From NCBI GenBank assembly GCA_030272155.1, contig CP126197.1, positions 2,728,001 to 2,792,000 of the forward strand: 64,000 nucleotides of DNA, given 5' to 3'. Within the stretch, counting starts at the first letter, position 1; every line of letters starts with the position of its first letter. The translations under genes were made by a program, and so were the position numbers. This document shows, one piece after another, positions 17,865-28,566 of the stretch. Source of the DNA: Tetradesmus obliquus (lineage: Eukaryota > Chlorophyta > Chlorophyceae > Sphaeropleales > Scenedesmaceae). The notes under the pieces are model-generated. The model was not told where the DNA came from. It searched no databases and worked only from the letters and a program-made list of their open reading frames with translations.

Positions 17865-20800
17865 ATGACGTCCCTGTTGCTTGGGGGCGTTGGCCAGCTA
17901 GCAGGCGCCTCACTGCAAGCCCGGCAGCAGCGTCAAGCAGTAGCTCCCCGCTTGGGCTTGTCGAGGACGCATACTGTGCCATGCACGGCCAGCTTGACCT
18001 CAGGCAGTCTGATGCAGCCACTGGGAGTTTGCAGAGGGAAGCCGGCAGCTTACAGGGCTGGAAGGCGTCGCACAGTGGTTGTGCAAGCCGTGTTCGAAAG
18101 GTGCGCAAACGTGGAAAGGCCCTGCCAGCTTAGTACCAACTTGATCTGTTTCTTTTGATGCCTTAAGCGACCGCTTTAGACTGCATGCTGCTGCCCCGGC
18201 ATGCAGGGCGCGAGGTGGGCCGTTCTGCTGCTGCTGACCTGCCCCTGCTGCTGCTGCAGGTTCAGCGAGCGCAGCATCAAGCTCGTGATGATTGCACAGC
18301 AGGAGGCAAAGAACATGGGAGCACCCGAGGTGAGGCGTCCTGCAAGCGCAGCAACAAACAAAGGTCTCGGCAGTGCTTTCGACACTCACTGAACGCGTCT
18401 TCGCAGGTCACCACGGAGCATGTGCTGCTGGGCCTCATTGCTGAGGACACCTCTAGCAAGCATGGCTTTATGAACAGCGGCCTTACTGTGGAGAAGGCTC
18501 GTGCTGCTGTTGAGACGCTGTCAGGCAGACGCAAGCCCATCAGCACACACGACAACATCCCCTTCAGCAGGGAGGTTCGCAAGACCTTTGAAGCAGCAAC
18601 CAACGTGAGTGACAACGGACAAGGCCTGAGTGCTGCATGCTCTTGCACGCTATGCATCGCTGTCCTTTCAGTGCAGTTTGCAGGCACTGCTGTTGCTGCT
18701 GCTGCTGGCCTCAGCTGCTGCTGTTGTTGCTGCTTGCAGGAGTGCAAGCGCTCAGCTGTGTCATACATCTCGCCTGAGCACATTCTGCTGGCGATGCTCA
18801 ACCAGTCTGAGGCAACTGGCAAGCGCGCGCTTGAGAGGTGCGCTGCAGCTGGCTGCAGCAGCTGCGCCACTGTGCTGTTGCGCATTCGGCAACACAGGAT
18901 GCACACGAGAATATGCTTGCAATTGTGTCATGCCGTGTCACCAGCAACAAAGCAGCAGCCAAGGCATGGTGACAAAGTCACAAACAGCATCGTTGCAGCA
19001 AAGGCACAACAGCCATGGAAGTTACCTGGAAGTCTACTAACATGTTGCACTGCTGTCTGCCCTGTTTGCTGCTGCTGTGCAATGCAGCCTGGGTGTTGAC
19101 ACTGACCTGCTGCGGGGCGAGGCACTGAAGCGGCTCAAGGGCGATGCAGAGGAGGCAGCACCCAAGAGGAAGAAGTCGGTGCGTGGCAGCTGCAAACAGC
19201 AGCAACAGCAGCAGCACCGCGTATGGCTTCTACTGCTCCGCAGCAGTACATGCCACTGAGCAGGCGCCTGAGCTTTCAGTACACGCTCTTGCTCTGGTTA
19301 GCTTGCTGCCTTCTGTGCTACACAAGCACTCCCGGGATGCAAGGGCTGAGCAGCAATGCAGCAACTTGCTGGCCAGCAGGCGTACTGCACAGACGAGTGA
19401 CTCCTTGTGTGTTGCTGCCCCTGCTGCTGCTGTTGTCGCTGCCGCGGTTGGTACCAGGAGCGTGACGGCCCCAAGGCGCTGGACGAGTTCTGCAGGGACC
19501 TGTGCGAGGAAGTGCGCATGAACAAGGTCGACCCGGTGAGCTGATGCGCTGCAGCAGTGAGCTGACGGGTACCGTGACATGCATGACTTAACAGGGTTTT
19601 GTGCAAGTGTGCATGAACAAGGTCCTGGACCTGGTGAGCTGCTGCAGCAGCAGCACTGCTGATAGCTGTTGGAAGTCAGCCATGCAACAAGCCCTTGAAG
19701 CAGCAGTGCAGGACGCGGCATATGTGTTTGGTCTCGCAGCATGGAGCGGCACAACTGGCGCGCTTACGGTGTTTAAATGGCGCAGGTGGTGTGCAGCAGT
19801 GCTTGCGCAGCGCAACAAGTTGCAGAACATTGGTCGCCTTTCTCGAAACCATCCTGTGGCATGCCAACATGCTGCAGGTGATTGGGCGTGAGCGCGAGGT
19901 GGCGCGCGTGATGCAGATCCTGGCACGCCGCACCAAGAACAACCCCATCCTGCTGGGAGAGCCAGGTGCGCGGCAGCACGCAAGCGAGTCAGCAGCAGGC
20001 AGGCAGCTGTGCGTGACGTTTGCGTGAGCAGCAGCAGTGATGTGGCAGCAGTGAAGTTCAGGCATGCCGGGATGCAGCAGAGTGCAGAGGCCGGCTAGTA
20101 GGCTGCTTGCGCCTGTGTATGCGTTGTTCTGTCTGTAAACATGCCTTGCGCCACATACTGCTGCTGTCGTGCACAGGTTGATGCACGCCAGCCATTGCAG
20201 CGGGCCTCGCGTACTCAATTGGGCTGTCTATCATAATGCGCTGCGCCACATGCTGCTGCTGCTGCCACATGTAGGTGTCGGCAAGACAGCGATTGCAGAG
20301 GGCCTGGCGTATGCGATTGTGCACGAGCTGTCGCTGGAGGGCTCGCCGCTGCCTGCCTTCCTGCGCAGCAAGCGCGTGCTGCAGCTGGATGTGGGGCTGC
20401 TCATGGCTGGGGCCAAGGAGCGGGGCGAACTGGAAAACAGGGTGACGCGGCTGATCCAGGAGTGCAGGGACAGCGGCGACGTGATTTTGATGTGAGTGGT
20501 CAAATGAATGGCGGCAGCTGAATGGTAGCCAGTGATTTGAAACTAGGCTGGTGTTGCGGCTTATCCACGAGTGCAGGGACAGCAGTAATGGTCATCATAT
20601 GAGCGGCTGTTGTCAGTTGGTTATTGTAGGAGGAGGCTGTGAGCTGCAGCAGTGTGTGGGAGCTTGTGAGCAGACGTCTGTACTGTGTTTGCTGTGTGTC
20701 AATGCATAATGCTGCTGCTGCGCTGCTGCCTGCAGGATCGATGAGGTACACACTCTGGTAGGCACAGGAGCAGTGGGCCGCGGCGGTGGCGGTGGCGGGG

Positions 20801-23800
20801 GCCTGGACATCAGCAACTTGATGAAGCCAGCGCTGGCGCGTGGCGAGCTGCAGTGCATTGGTGCCACCACGCTGGATGAGCACAGGAAGCACATTGAGAA
20901 GGACGCCGCGCTGGAGCGGTAAGAGGGCTGGCTGCAGCAGCAGGCTGCCAGTGTGGTTCCTTCTGCATTTTGAGCATTGCAGCAGCTAGTGGAGATGAGA
21001 TTGCGCAGTTGACAGCTGATGATTAGGTGGCGGCTGCAATCTCAATCGGTGCAGCTATGACTACCTTGTGCACTACCTTTCACAATCGCGTATCAGCTAT
21101 GTTTCATGTAAAGTAATGTAATGTAATGTTTTGTCCGTGCTCTGGCTGATCCTCTGCTTATTGTTGCCGCGCAGGCGTTTTGAGCCGGTGTATGTGCTGG
21201 AGCCCAGTGAGGAGGACACGCTGGCCACACCCGCGTGCACAACATGAACTCGGCCCACTCATTCATGCTGTGCCTTGTGTTCATCTTGTGGATGCGCAGG
21301 CGCTTCCAGCCGGTGTATGTGCTGGAGCCCAACGAGGAGGACACGCTGGCCATCCTGCAGGGCCTGTCGGAGCGCTACGAGCGGCACCACCACTGCGTGT
21401 ACAGCGAGGAGGCGCTGGAGGCGGCCGTGAAGCTGAGCCACACCTACATCGCTGACAGGTTCTTGCCTGACAAGGTGAGAGGAGTGGGGCGGGGAAGGTT
21501 CGTGCGGCTCAGATGTAAGCGCGACAGTCGCTCCCGGATGCTGCGCAGGCCACGTGTTATGAGTTGCGCAACTTGAGATGCCGGGCGATGCCTGGCCGTG
21601 TTGTGTGCAGTGAAACTCATAGAGTGCTGCTCATGTCTACTGCTGTGGATACTGCCTGCAGGCCATCGACCTCATTGACGAGGCGGGCAGCCGCGTGCGC
21701 ATCAGCGCGTACAACGCGCGCAAGGAGGGGACCCTGCGGGAGGACCCAAAGATCGACGAATACCTGCAGGTGCGTGGCGGCTACAGAAACACAACACGTC
21801 TACTAAGGGTATGTCATGTCAATGATGCTAGCTGGTGGGGCTGCTGCTCGAAACAAAAAATATACCTGGGTTAGTCATGTGTATGCTACAGCAAGGTTTC
21901 GAGTGTGATGGTTGGCATGATCTGATTGCTTGACGCATGTCAGGGTCTACTGTAGTTGGCTGAAGGTGGTTCATTGTGCAGGCCCATGTCGCATGGCGCT
22001 CCACCAATGAACCCTTTTCACCCGGCTACGGATGCGTCCATAATTCTCAAGGCATGCTCTGTGTGTTGCGCTTGTGCAGACAATGCATGCAGCCTGCCCA
22101 GTGTGCCCTGACGCAGCTATTCCATGCACCATCAACGCTGGATTCTTGCCGCTTTCTTGCAGGTGATGGAGACGAAGGACATTGCAGTGCGCGACGGCCT
22201 TTATGAGGAGGCGCAGCTGCTGCGGCGCCGCCAGCAGGACTACAAGAGCGAGCTGGCAGGCCTGCCGGGTGATGGCAGCAGCCTGCCTGTGGTGCGCGCC
22301 TGCGACATTGAGGCGGTGGTTTCGGCGTGGAGCGGCGTGCCTGTGGAGCGGCTAACTGAAGATGAGATGACCAAGCTGCTGCGCCTGGTGAGGGTTAGCT
22401 TGGTTTGGCCTGTTTGTATGTGAATGAGACATTGAGGCGGTGGTGTCGGCCTGGAGCAGCGTGCTGGGTTGAGCGGCTGACAGAGGATGAGATGACCAAG
22501 CTGCTGCGCCTGGTGAGGGCTAGATTGGTTGGGCTTGTTTCTATTGAACATTGAGGCCGTGGTGTCGGCGTGGAGCGGCGTGCTAGTTGAACGGCCAACT
22601 GAAGATGAGATGACCAAGCTGCTGCGCCTGGTGGGTACTCAGCTGAGGGGACGTATAAAGTGTTTGGCAATTTTGTGCCTGTCAGGAGCTTTAGCTGCTG
22701 TTACCTCTTTCACGCACATGGCATGCATTGACCCTTTGCCATGTGCTGCTTGGCGCACGCGTGTTGTGCTGCTGCAAGGCCTGGTGCTAAAAGGAGCGCG
22801 TGATTGGGAAAGACAATGCAGTGGACAGCATCGTGTCTTGCTTGCTAGGCTACGGCTTGGGATCAGACGTCAGTCCTGACATGTATAATTTTGTGTTGTG
22901 CTGCTGCAGGGCCCGGTGCTCAAGGAGCGCGTGCTTGGGCAGGACGATGCAGTGGACAGCATCATGCCTTGCTTGTTGCGCTAGTGCTTGGGATCATGCT
23001 TCAGTCCTGACATTTATGCTTTCCCGTTGTGCTGCTGCAGGGCCCGGTGCTCAAGGAGCGCGTGATCGGGCAGGACGATGCAGTGGACAGCATCGTGGCA
23101 GCACTGTGCAGGGCGCGTGTGGGGCTGAAGGACCCGCACAGGCCTGCTGCTGCCATGCTGCTGGTGGGGCCCACTGGGGTGGGCAAGACTGAGCTGACAA
23201 AGGTGCTGGCAGAGCAGTACTTCGGCTCACAGGTGGGCGGGCGCTGTATGGTGCAGCATGGTTTCACTTCTGTTGCCTGTACTGGTGTATGGTGCAGCTC
23301 TTCGTGTCAAGCAGGTGCCGGTGGTCTGGTATAGCGCATCTTCTGCAAGTCTTTGCCTGCGTATGGGCATGCAATCATGTAAGTGTAGGTCTAGTGCATT
23401 GCATCTTCTTCAAACTGCTGTGTAGTGCGAGATTACCGCACTTGAACTTCACATCTTACCTGCATCTGTTCCATTGCATTTGCCGCTTGCAGGACGCCAT
23501 CATCTGGCTGGACATGTCTGAGTACATGGAACGCCACAGCATGTCTCCGCTGCTACATCATGCCACCCCAAACCCAACAACTGCATTGAAATGCTGCTGC
23601 TTGCAGGACGCCATCATCCGGCTGGACATGTCCGAGTACATGGAACGCCACAGCGTCTCAAAGCTCATCGGGGCCCCTCCCGGCTACATCGGCTACGGCG
23701 AGGGCGGCAAGCTCACAGAGGCAGTACGGAGGCGGCCGTGCAGCATCGTGCTGTTTGACGAGATCGAGAAGGCGCACCCGGACGTGTTCAGCATCCTGCT

Positions 23801-23967
23801 GCAGATCATGGAGGACGGGCGGCTCACAGACAGCCAGGTGAGGCGGTTTGTGCAAGCAGAGCTGTCTTGCTGCAGGTTTAAGTGTAACTGTGCATGCAAA
23901 GTATGTCCAGCATCTTGCTGCAGATGGTGTATCATGGTCATCTGCTGTCGGCTGAACCGCACTGCTC

Positions 23968-24010
<43 letters not shown>

Positions 24011-24811
24011 ATTATCGTGTGCTGCAGGGCCGCACTGTGAGCTTCAAGAACACGCTGGTACTGCTCACCAGCAACATTGGCAGCCGCGTCATCGCAGCCA
24101 CCAGCAGCGGCCTGCCGGTCTTTGGCAGCAGCAGGCGGCAGCTCATGGGCGACGATGAGGAGGCAGATGCAGCAGTGCTGGCATCAGAGCGGGTGAGCTA
24201 AAGGCTGGAGATGTTGCTGTGGGCTGCACCATGTGATAACAAAAAGGCAGCAGCGCAGTGGGTTTGGGCGCGCAGCTGTTTGAGCTGTAGTATGGATGAC
24301 AGCAGTATGTTGAATCCTGCGTGCTATGTTGTGACAGCTGTGTGCAGGTTCGTGTGCATGGCGACTCGTAGAGACGCGCGGCGTTGTTAACGCTCCTAGC
24401 CGGGCAGCTCAATGGCACCGCGCAAGTCACGACGCGTGCGCCCTTGCACAAAAGGCCAACCCTTCATGTGCGTGTTCCTGCTGATCCTGCGAACATGTCT
24501 TCTTCCTCTGTTGTCATCATCTGTTGCAAATCCAGGCGCGCATGCGGCAGCTCATCCACAATGAGGTCAAGGCCTCCTTTCCCCCCTCAGCTGCTCCAAC
24601 GCTTCTTTCAAACAAACGCCTAACACACTTTCTGCTGCTCTGTTTCTGCTGTGTCTGCTGTTGTCATTTCCTCACCATCATACGTACAGGCGCGCATGCG
24701 GCAACTGATCCATGACGAGGTCAACGCCTACTTCCGCCCCGAGCTGCTCAACCGCAGAGTCACAAAAGCACAGCACCTGACTCACTTCCTGCTCTTGTTG
24801 TCCTGCTGCTG

Positions 24812-24862
<51 letters not shown>

Positions 24863-26061
24863 CTGCTGCTGCAAACACCAGGCGCGCATGCGGCAGCTCA
24901 TCCACAATGAGGTCAAGGCCTACTTCCGCCCCGAGCTGCTCAAACTCAACCCCAGTGCCTGACACACTTCCTGTTGTTACCTTCCTGCTGCTGCTGCTGC
25001 TGCTGCTGCTGCAAAACAACAGGCGCGCATGCGGCAACTGATTCACGATGAGGTCAAGGCCTACTTCCGCCCCGAGCTGCTCAACCGCTTCGACGAGCAG
25101 ATCGTGTTCCACAAGCTGGGCCTGCGCGAAGTCCGCAAGATCGCAGACATCATGCTGGCGGAGACCAAGCAGCGCGTGGCCACCAAGGGCGTGCAGCTGG
25201 CGGTGGGGCCGCGGCTGCTGGAGCGCATCGTGCGGGACGGCTACAGCCTGGAGTACGGCGTGCGGCCGCTGCGGCAGGTGAGCTCTTGTTCTGTGTGATC
25301 GCTACGGATTTTGATGGCTATTGTTCTGCTGGGGCGCATCGTGCGGGACGGCTACAGCTTGGAGAGTGGTGTGCGGCCGCTGCGGCAGGTGAGCTGTCTG
25401 TGTTGAAAGGGGTTTAGGTTTGATGTGCAGAGCTGTGCGTGGTGGGTTTGGTTATGCTGGAGTACATCGCGCTGGACGGCTACAGCTCGGAATATGGCGT
25501 GCGGCTGCTGCGGCAGGTGGGCTTCTACATCATGTAGTGTTGCGGCAGACATGGCGGGAGCTAGCCGTGTACAAAGCTTGCCAGACATTGTCACAGCAAT
25601 GCATCTTCGGCCAGCCGCCGCCGTTACTGCAGCTGCTGCTCGGACTGCTGACCACGCTCCTGCAACCGGCTGCTGCGGCTCTTTCCTGTGTCCTGCAGAC
25701 CATCACACACATGATCGATGACGTGCTAGCTGACTGCATGCTGCACAAGGCCGTGCAGTCCGGCGACATCGCTTTCATGGAGCTGTCTCGACGAACCGGC
25801 GAGCCAGTTTGCGTGGCCCGCAAGCCAGGCGAGCCTCTGGAGCTCACAGAGGCAGAAGAGGGAGGCCCGCTAGAGGAGTTTACAGTAGTGCGGGCAGGGC
25901 ATGATTGTGGCGTGAATGGGGAGGTGCTGCTGCAGCATGTTGCGGATGGGGGAGGCAGCAGGGTGGGTGGGGGTGGGGGTGCAGCGGGCGGTGAGGGCAG
26001 TAAGCCTGCTTGGGTGCTGGCTACAGGAGGGCTGGAGGATCTGGATGGCAGCAGCAATTGA
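17865..26061 (+). CDS. CLPD: Chloroplast Hsp100 chaperone ClpD
   Basis: A stromal AAA+ unfoldase that feeds proteins to the ClpPR protease or acts as a chaperone. Seventeen exons in phase: 17865-18100, 18260-18329, 18407-18604, 18740-18837, 19088-19178, 19458-19535, 19878-19965, 20275-20491, 20736-20918, 21300-21474, 21662-21769, 22163-22387, 23041-23232, 23607-23837, 24028-24192, 25023-25277, 25699-26061; about 990 residues. Residues 1-75 are a Ser/Ala/Arg transit peptide. Clp-N repeats follow ([33 protein letters not shown]). NBD1 has Walker A GEPGVGKTA (about 284) and Walker B ILMIDEVHTL; a short UVR-like middle segment ([20 protein letters not shown]) replaces the long ClpB coiled coil. 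NBD2 has GPTGVGKTE (about 632), [13 protein letters not shown] and YGVRPLRQ. The phrases [32 protein letters not shown] and [11 protein letters not shown] fit plant ClpD better than ClpC. Both ATPase sites look intact. Confidence 0.93.
19594..19640 (+). repeat. Echo of the 3' end of ClpD exon 6
   Basis: Repeats GTG(T/C)GCATGAACAAGGTC and the GGTGAGCTG donor region of exon 6 (true end 19535), about 85 bp downstream in the intron, with a few substitutions. Confidence 0.72.
20144..20216 (+). repeat. Echo of acceptor region and start of ClpD exon 8
   Basis: The order 'gcgccacatactgctgctg', an AG acceptor, and then a diverged version of the Walker-A exon start (GCCATTGCAGCGGGCCTCGCG against GCGATTGCAGAGGGCCTGGCG) precedes the real exon at 20275. 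The copy has lost the GKT codons, so it could not replace the real exon. Confidence 0.7.
20546..20586 (+). repeat. Echo of the 3' end of ClpD exon 8
   Basis: GCGGCTTATCCACGAGTGCAGGGACAGC repeats GCGGCTGATCCAGGAGTGCAGGGACAGC of the real exon (RLIQECRDS), about 60 bp after the true donor. Confidence 0.8.
21170..21236 (+). repeat. Echo of acceptor and start of ClpD exon 10
   Basis: A CAG acceptor followed by [17 protein letters not shown] mirrors the real exon start [17 protein letters not shown] at 21300, then the match stops. The echo acceptor is intact and the frame open for this length, so use of it would give a truncated or shifted protein. Confidence 0.88.
22424..22632 (+). repeat. Two echoes of the 3' end of ClpD exon 12
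   Basis: Copies at about 22424-22513 and 22546-22632 repeat [20 protein letters not shown] and the next residues up to the CGCCTG|GTGAGG donor. The second intron stretch (GGTTAGCTTGGTTTGG against GGCTAGATTGGTTGGG) is also repeated, which shows a tandem duplication of about 120 bp spanning the donor, not exon shuffling. The first copy has a disrupted frame, the second is still open. Confidence 0.9.
22773..22985 (+). repeat. Two echoes of acceptor and start of ClpD exon 13
   Basis: Copies at about 22773-22850 and 22895-22985 repeat the 'gttgtgctgctgca' acceptor context and [18 protein letters not shown] of the real exon at 23041. The flanking phrase CTTGGGATCA..TCAGTCCTGACAT is repeated too, again pointing to tandem duplication across the boundary, period about 130 bp. 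Confidence 0.9.
23484..23542 (+). repeat. Echo of acceptor and start of ClpD exon 14
   Basis: CTTGCAG followed by [16 protein letters not shown] mirrors the true exon start [16 protein letters not shown] at 23607. It is 124 bp upstream and keeps the acceptor. Confidence 0.9.
23968..24006 (+). repeat. CTG microsatellite in ClpD intron 14
   Basis: About 12-13 CTG units lie some 20 bp before the exon 15 acceptor. Confidence 0.9.
24530..24945 (+). repeat. Three echoes of acceptor and start of ClpD exon 16
   Basis: Copies at about 24530-24590, 24688-24760 and 24879-24945 each carry CAG and then [13 protein letters not shown] or a close variant, up to YFRPELLN in two of them. The real exon starts at 25023. 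CTG microsatellites (for example 24811-24861 and 24989-25014) are interleaved with the copies. With the real exon this makes four competing acceptors in about 490 bp. Confidence 0.9.
25326..25522 (+). repeat. Two echoes of the 3' end of ClpD exon 16
   Basis: Copies at about 25326-25395 and 25450-25522 repeat the [18 protein letters not shown] end and GGCAG|GTGAGC or GGCAG|GTGGGC donors after the true end at 25277. The second copy reads [18 protein letters not shown]. Exon 16 is therefore flanked by echoes on both sides. Confidence 0.9.
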
Positions 26062-28566
26062 CAACAGGCGCTGGGAGTTGTTGTTGCTGGTTGTCAGCGT
26101 CAGCGGCTGGCATAGGACATAGCTAGCAGCTGAAGTCACACAAATCGGTTCATGTGTTGGACGAAGCGTTACAGTGACATAGTAGCCCAGCTAGCGTACC
26201 ATCATGCATTGTTGGTTGTTGGTGCTTGCATAGGGGTGTGAGGTGTTCGTCAAGCAGGGTCATGATCATGCAAGGGCAATGCCAAAGGCATGCCCTCCAT
26301 TCCATGTCAGTGGTATTCTCGCATGTCTTGTTTGTGGTTAAAGGTGGGTGACTCGGTGTGCCCAGTAGCTGTAGAGGCAGGCATGTGTGTGCTTTTTCCT
26401 CAAGCGTATATGCTGCGGTGGACAGTCTTGTCCTGCCAGGGTTTGGTTGGTTGCGCGAGGAGTAGTTTGTTGGTGTAGGTGCTGCACTCGGTATCATCCA
26501 ACGCAGCAGCACAGCATGGCATGAAGTGTATAAGGCTGAGGTTCAGTAACTAGGTTTTTGTTGTGTATCACACCCTGTGTGTCGGTGGGATGATTTGGGT
26601 GTTTCATCAGGCACATGTACAATGTGGTTAGTGCCTGGCTGTCCTTGTCATTGGTGACGGCATGCAGTTCCTGCGTGGATGTGTGTTTTACTGTTGCACT
26701 TACAGCTGCTGCTGTTGCTCGACCAGGGCACCCCTGTACAACAATCATCAGCACCGCACACACAGCGTTGTGCTGATCACTGTACTTGACTTTGCTGTGT
26801 TGTTTTCTGGCGATCCCTGGTGTCGACCAATGTTTGTGATGTTGGCTGCACATGTGAAATGCAGGGAGTATTTTATGGTTGGGGGCACCTATGCTTGCAG
26901 GGTGATTGCGGTTGCGCTGTTGTGTCGATGCCTTTGTAATGCAGCACCACATTATCAGGTGCTTTTGTGCATGTCAGCAGTTGCACCGCGGTGGCTGGCA
27001 CTTGCACAACAGCAGCATGAGCGGCACCCTGCTGTTGTGAACCGTGTGCATCTTGTGTGCATGGATTCGACCCTTGTCTTTTACCTTTCGACCCTGTGAT
27101 ATGGGTTTGTTGTACGCTCTTGCACGCTTGCCATGCAACGTTTTGCAGCCGTGCTTTGTTGGGTTCTGTACAATGCATATGCCTTTGGGCCTTTGCCAGC
27201 TGCGGTGCACAGTGTGATGGGTGCATGTCCCTGCATGCAGTAGTCCGATGTTTTGTGCATTGCAGCGCAGCGCGTTGTGGTGCATTCATATGTAGCCGTC
27301 ATGATTCAATGTTAACTATCGACCTTGTGAAGACGCTGTATGGTGACGAGTCAAGCTAAATCCCTTTGAGAGAACCTGCCGTTGATCCATGTATGCGTCG
27401 TTGCATAGCTTTGTAATAGCATACAGGCCGCAGCAAGCCCCGATGTTCAGGGCCGGTCAACTTTTGTCCCTTGTTCATCGCTAATGCAAGAGTAAACCGC
27501 CATCCCCCAGTATGCCATAGGCGCATCTTGTGCATCAAACAGCATCACAAACTGTTGAGGCTGCTGCCACGCCCAGCTTCCAACTGTGCGCAGCAACGCA
27601 TTACAAGCGGCAGTGGTAGCAGGGCGGCCGCGGCAGACGCGCAGCAAGAGCACTGTCTAGACCAATCACCAGCAAAACAAGCAAGAGCCACACATCCCGA
27701 GAAGCAGCACCACCCTTCTTCTTGTGCACGCGCCGACTGGCTGTGGCTCAACAGCAGCAAGACCAGTGATGCAAGCTTGGCACTGCCAGCACGACAACAT
27801 CCGTAGTCCTGAGAACTCGATGAGTGTCTAATTTCGTTCTTACACATCCAGCCCAGCGAATGCAGCAGTAAAGCATGCAAGCTCGGCAATGCCATTGCCG
27901 CAGTGCTGGCAGGGCCTCTGGCAGCCTGTCAGTAGGACCTACTTTCCGTGTCAGTACCATTGGCGAAGCAACAAGGGGCTATTCAGCATAAAAGCTGCCT
28001 GTGGACGACAGTTGGCCTAGGGCGATGCGTCAAATTCAGTGACCATCGCCAATGCACCAGGTTCACCAGCTGCTGCTCGACTGGTGCACGTGCATTGGCG
28101 CGAAACACTGTAAGCACCAAGGGCAGAGGTAAACCCAGTTTGAATACTTTTCTTAATAAGTAATTGCGAGTTTTTCCGTGTTGATAGGCGTTTGCTCTTC
28201 ACCGGCTACCTTGGACAGGTTCCAAGATCTGAGCACCCTAGACCTCACATCATGCTAGCTATCACGTCAGACACAGCCCCAAGCGGTGTTTTGAACGTCA
28301 AGGTGCACTTTCTGTCGTTCTTCGACTTGGATGATGAGCAGTCGCGTGTAGAGGCACAGCCCTCGAGCTCGCAGCATCAGGTGCACGCGCTGGTCATTGC
28401 TCTGCGGTTATTCAACGCTGCTTCATGTCTTTGAAAAGCTTTGAGAGTTTTCAGCTGATCGCTGCTGTGTGTCAAAACAACCACCGGTCGCCGCTGGCAG
28501 TGCATGAGATGCACGGCCCTCAGGCTCCAAACCTGCCTCGGGCGTGAGCAGCCCTAGCTGATCAAC
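26062..28566. other. No recognised gene, 2.5 kb
   Basis: This follows the ClpD stop and should start with its 3' UTR. Open frames are short and none matches a family I know. A plus-strand stretch at about 28192-28380 (LFTGYLGQVPRSEHPRPH and on) has slightly more protein-like content and could be a 5' exon of the next gene, but this is weak. Confidence 0.4.

Noticed and set aside
22424-22632. Mutually exclusive alternative exons
   Set aside because: The copies carry only one splice site each and lack the rest of the exon, so they cannot be swapped in as whole exons.
17865-26061. ClpB or ClpC identity for the Hsp100 gene
   Set aside because: The middle segment is too short for ClpB, and the N-domain and NBD1 wording ([25 protein letters not shown]) match ClpD better than ClpC.
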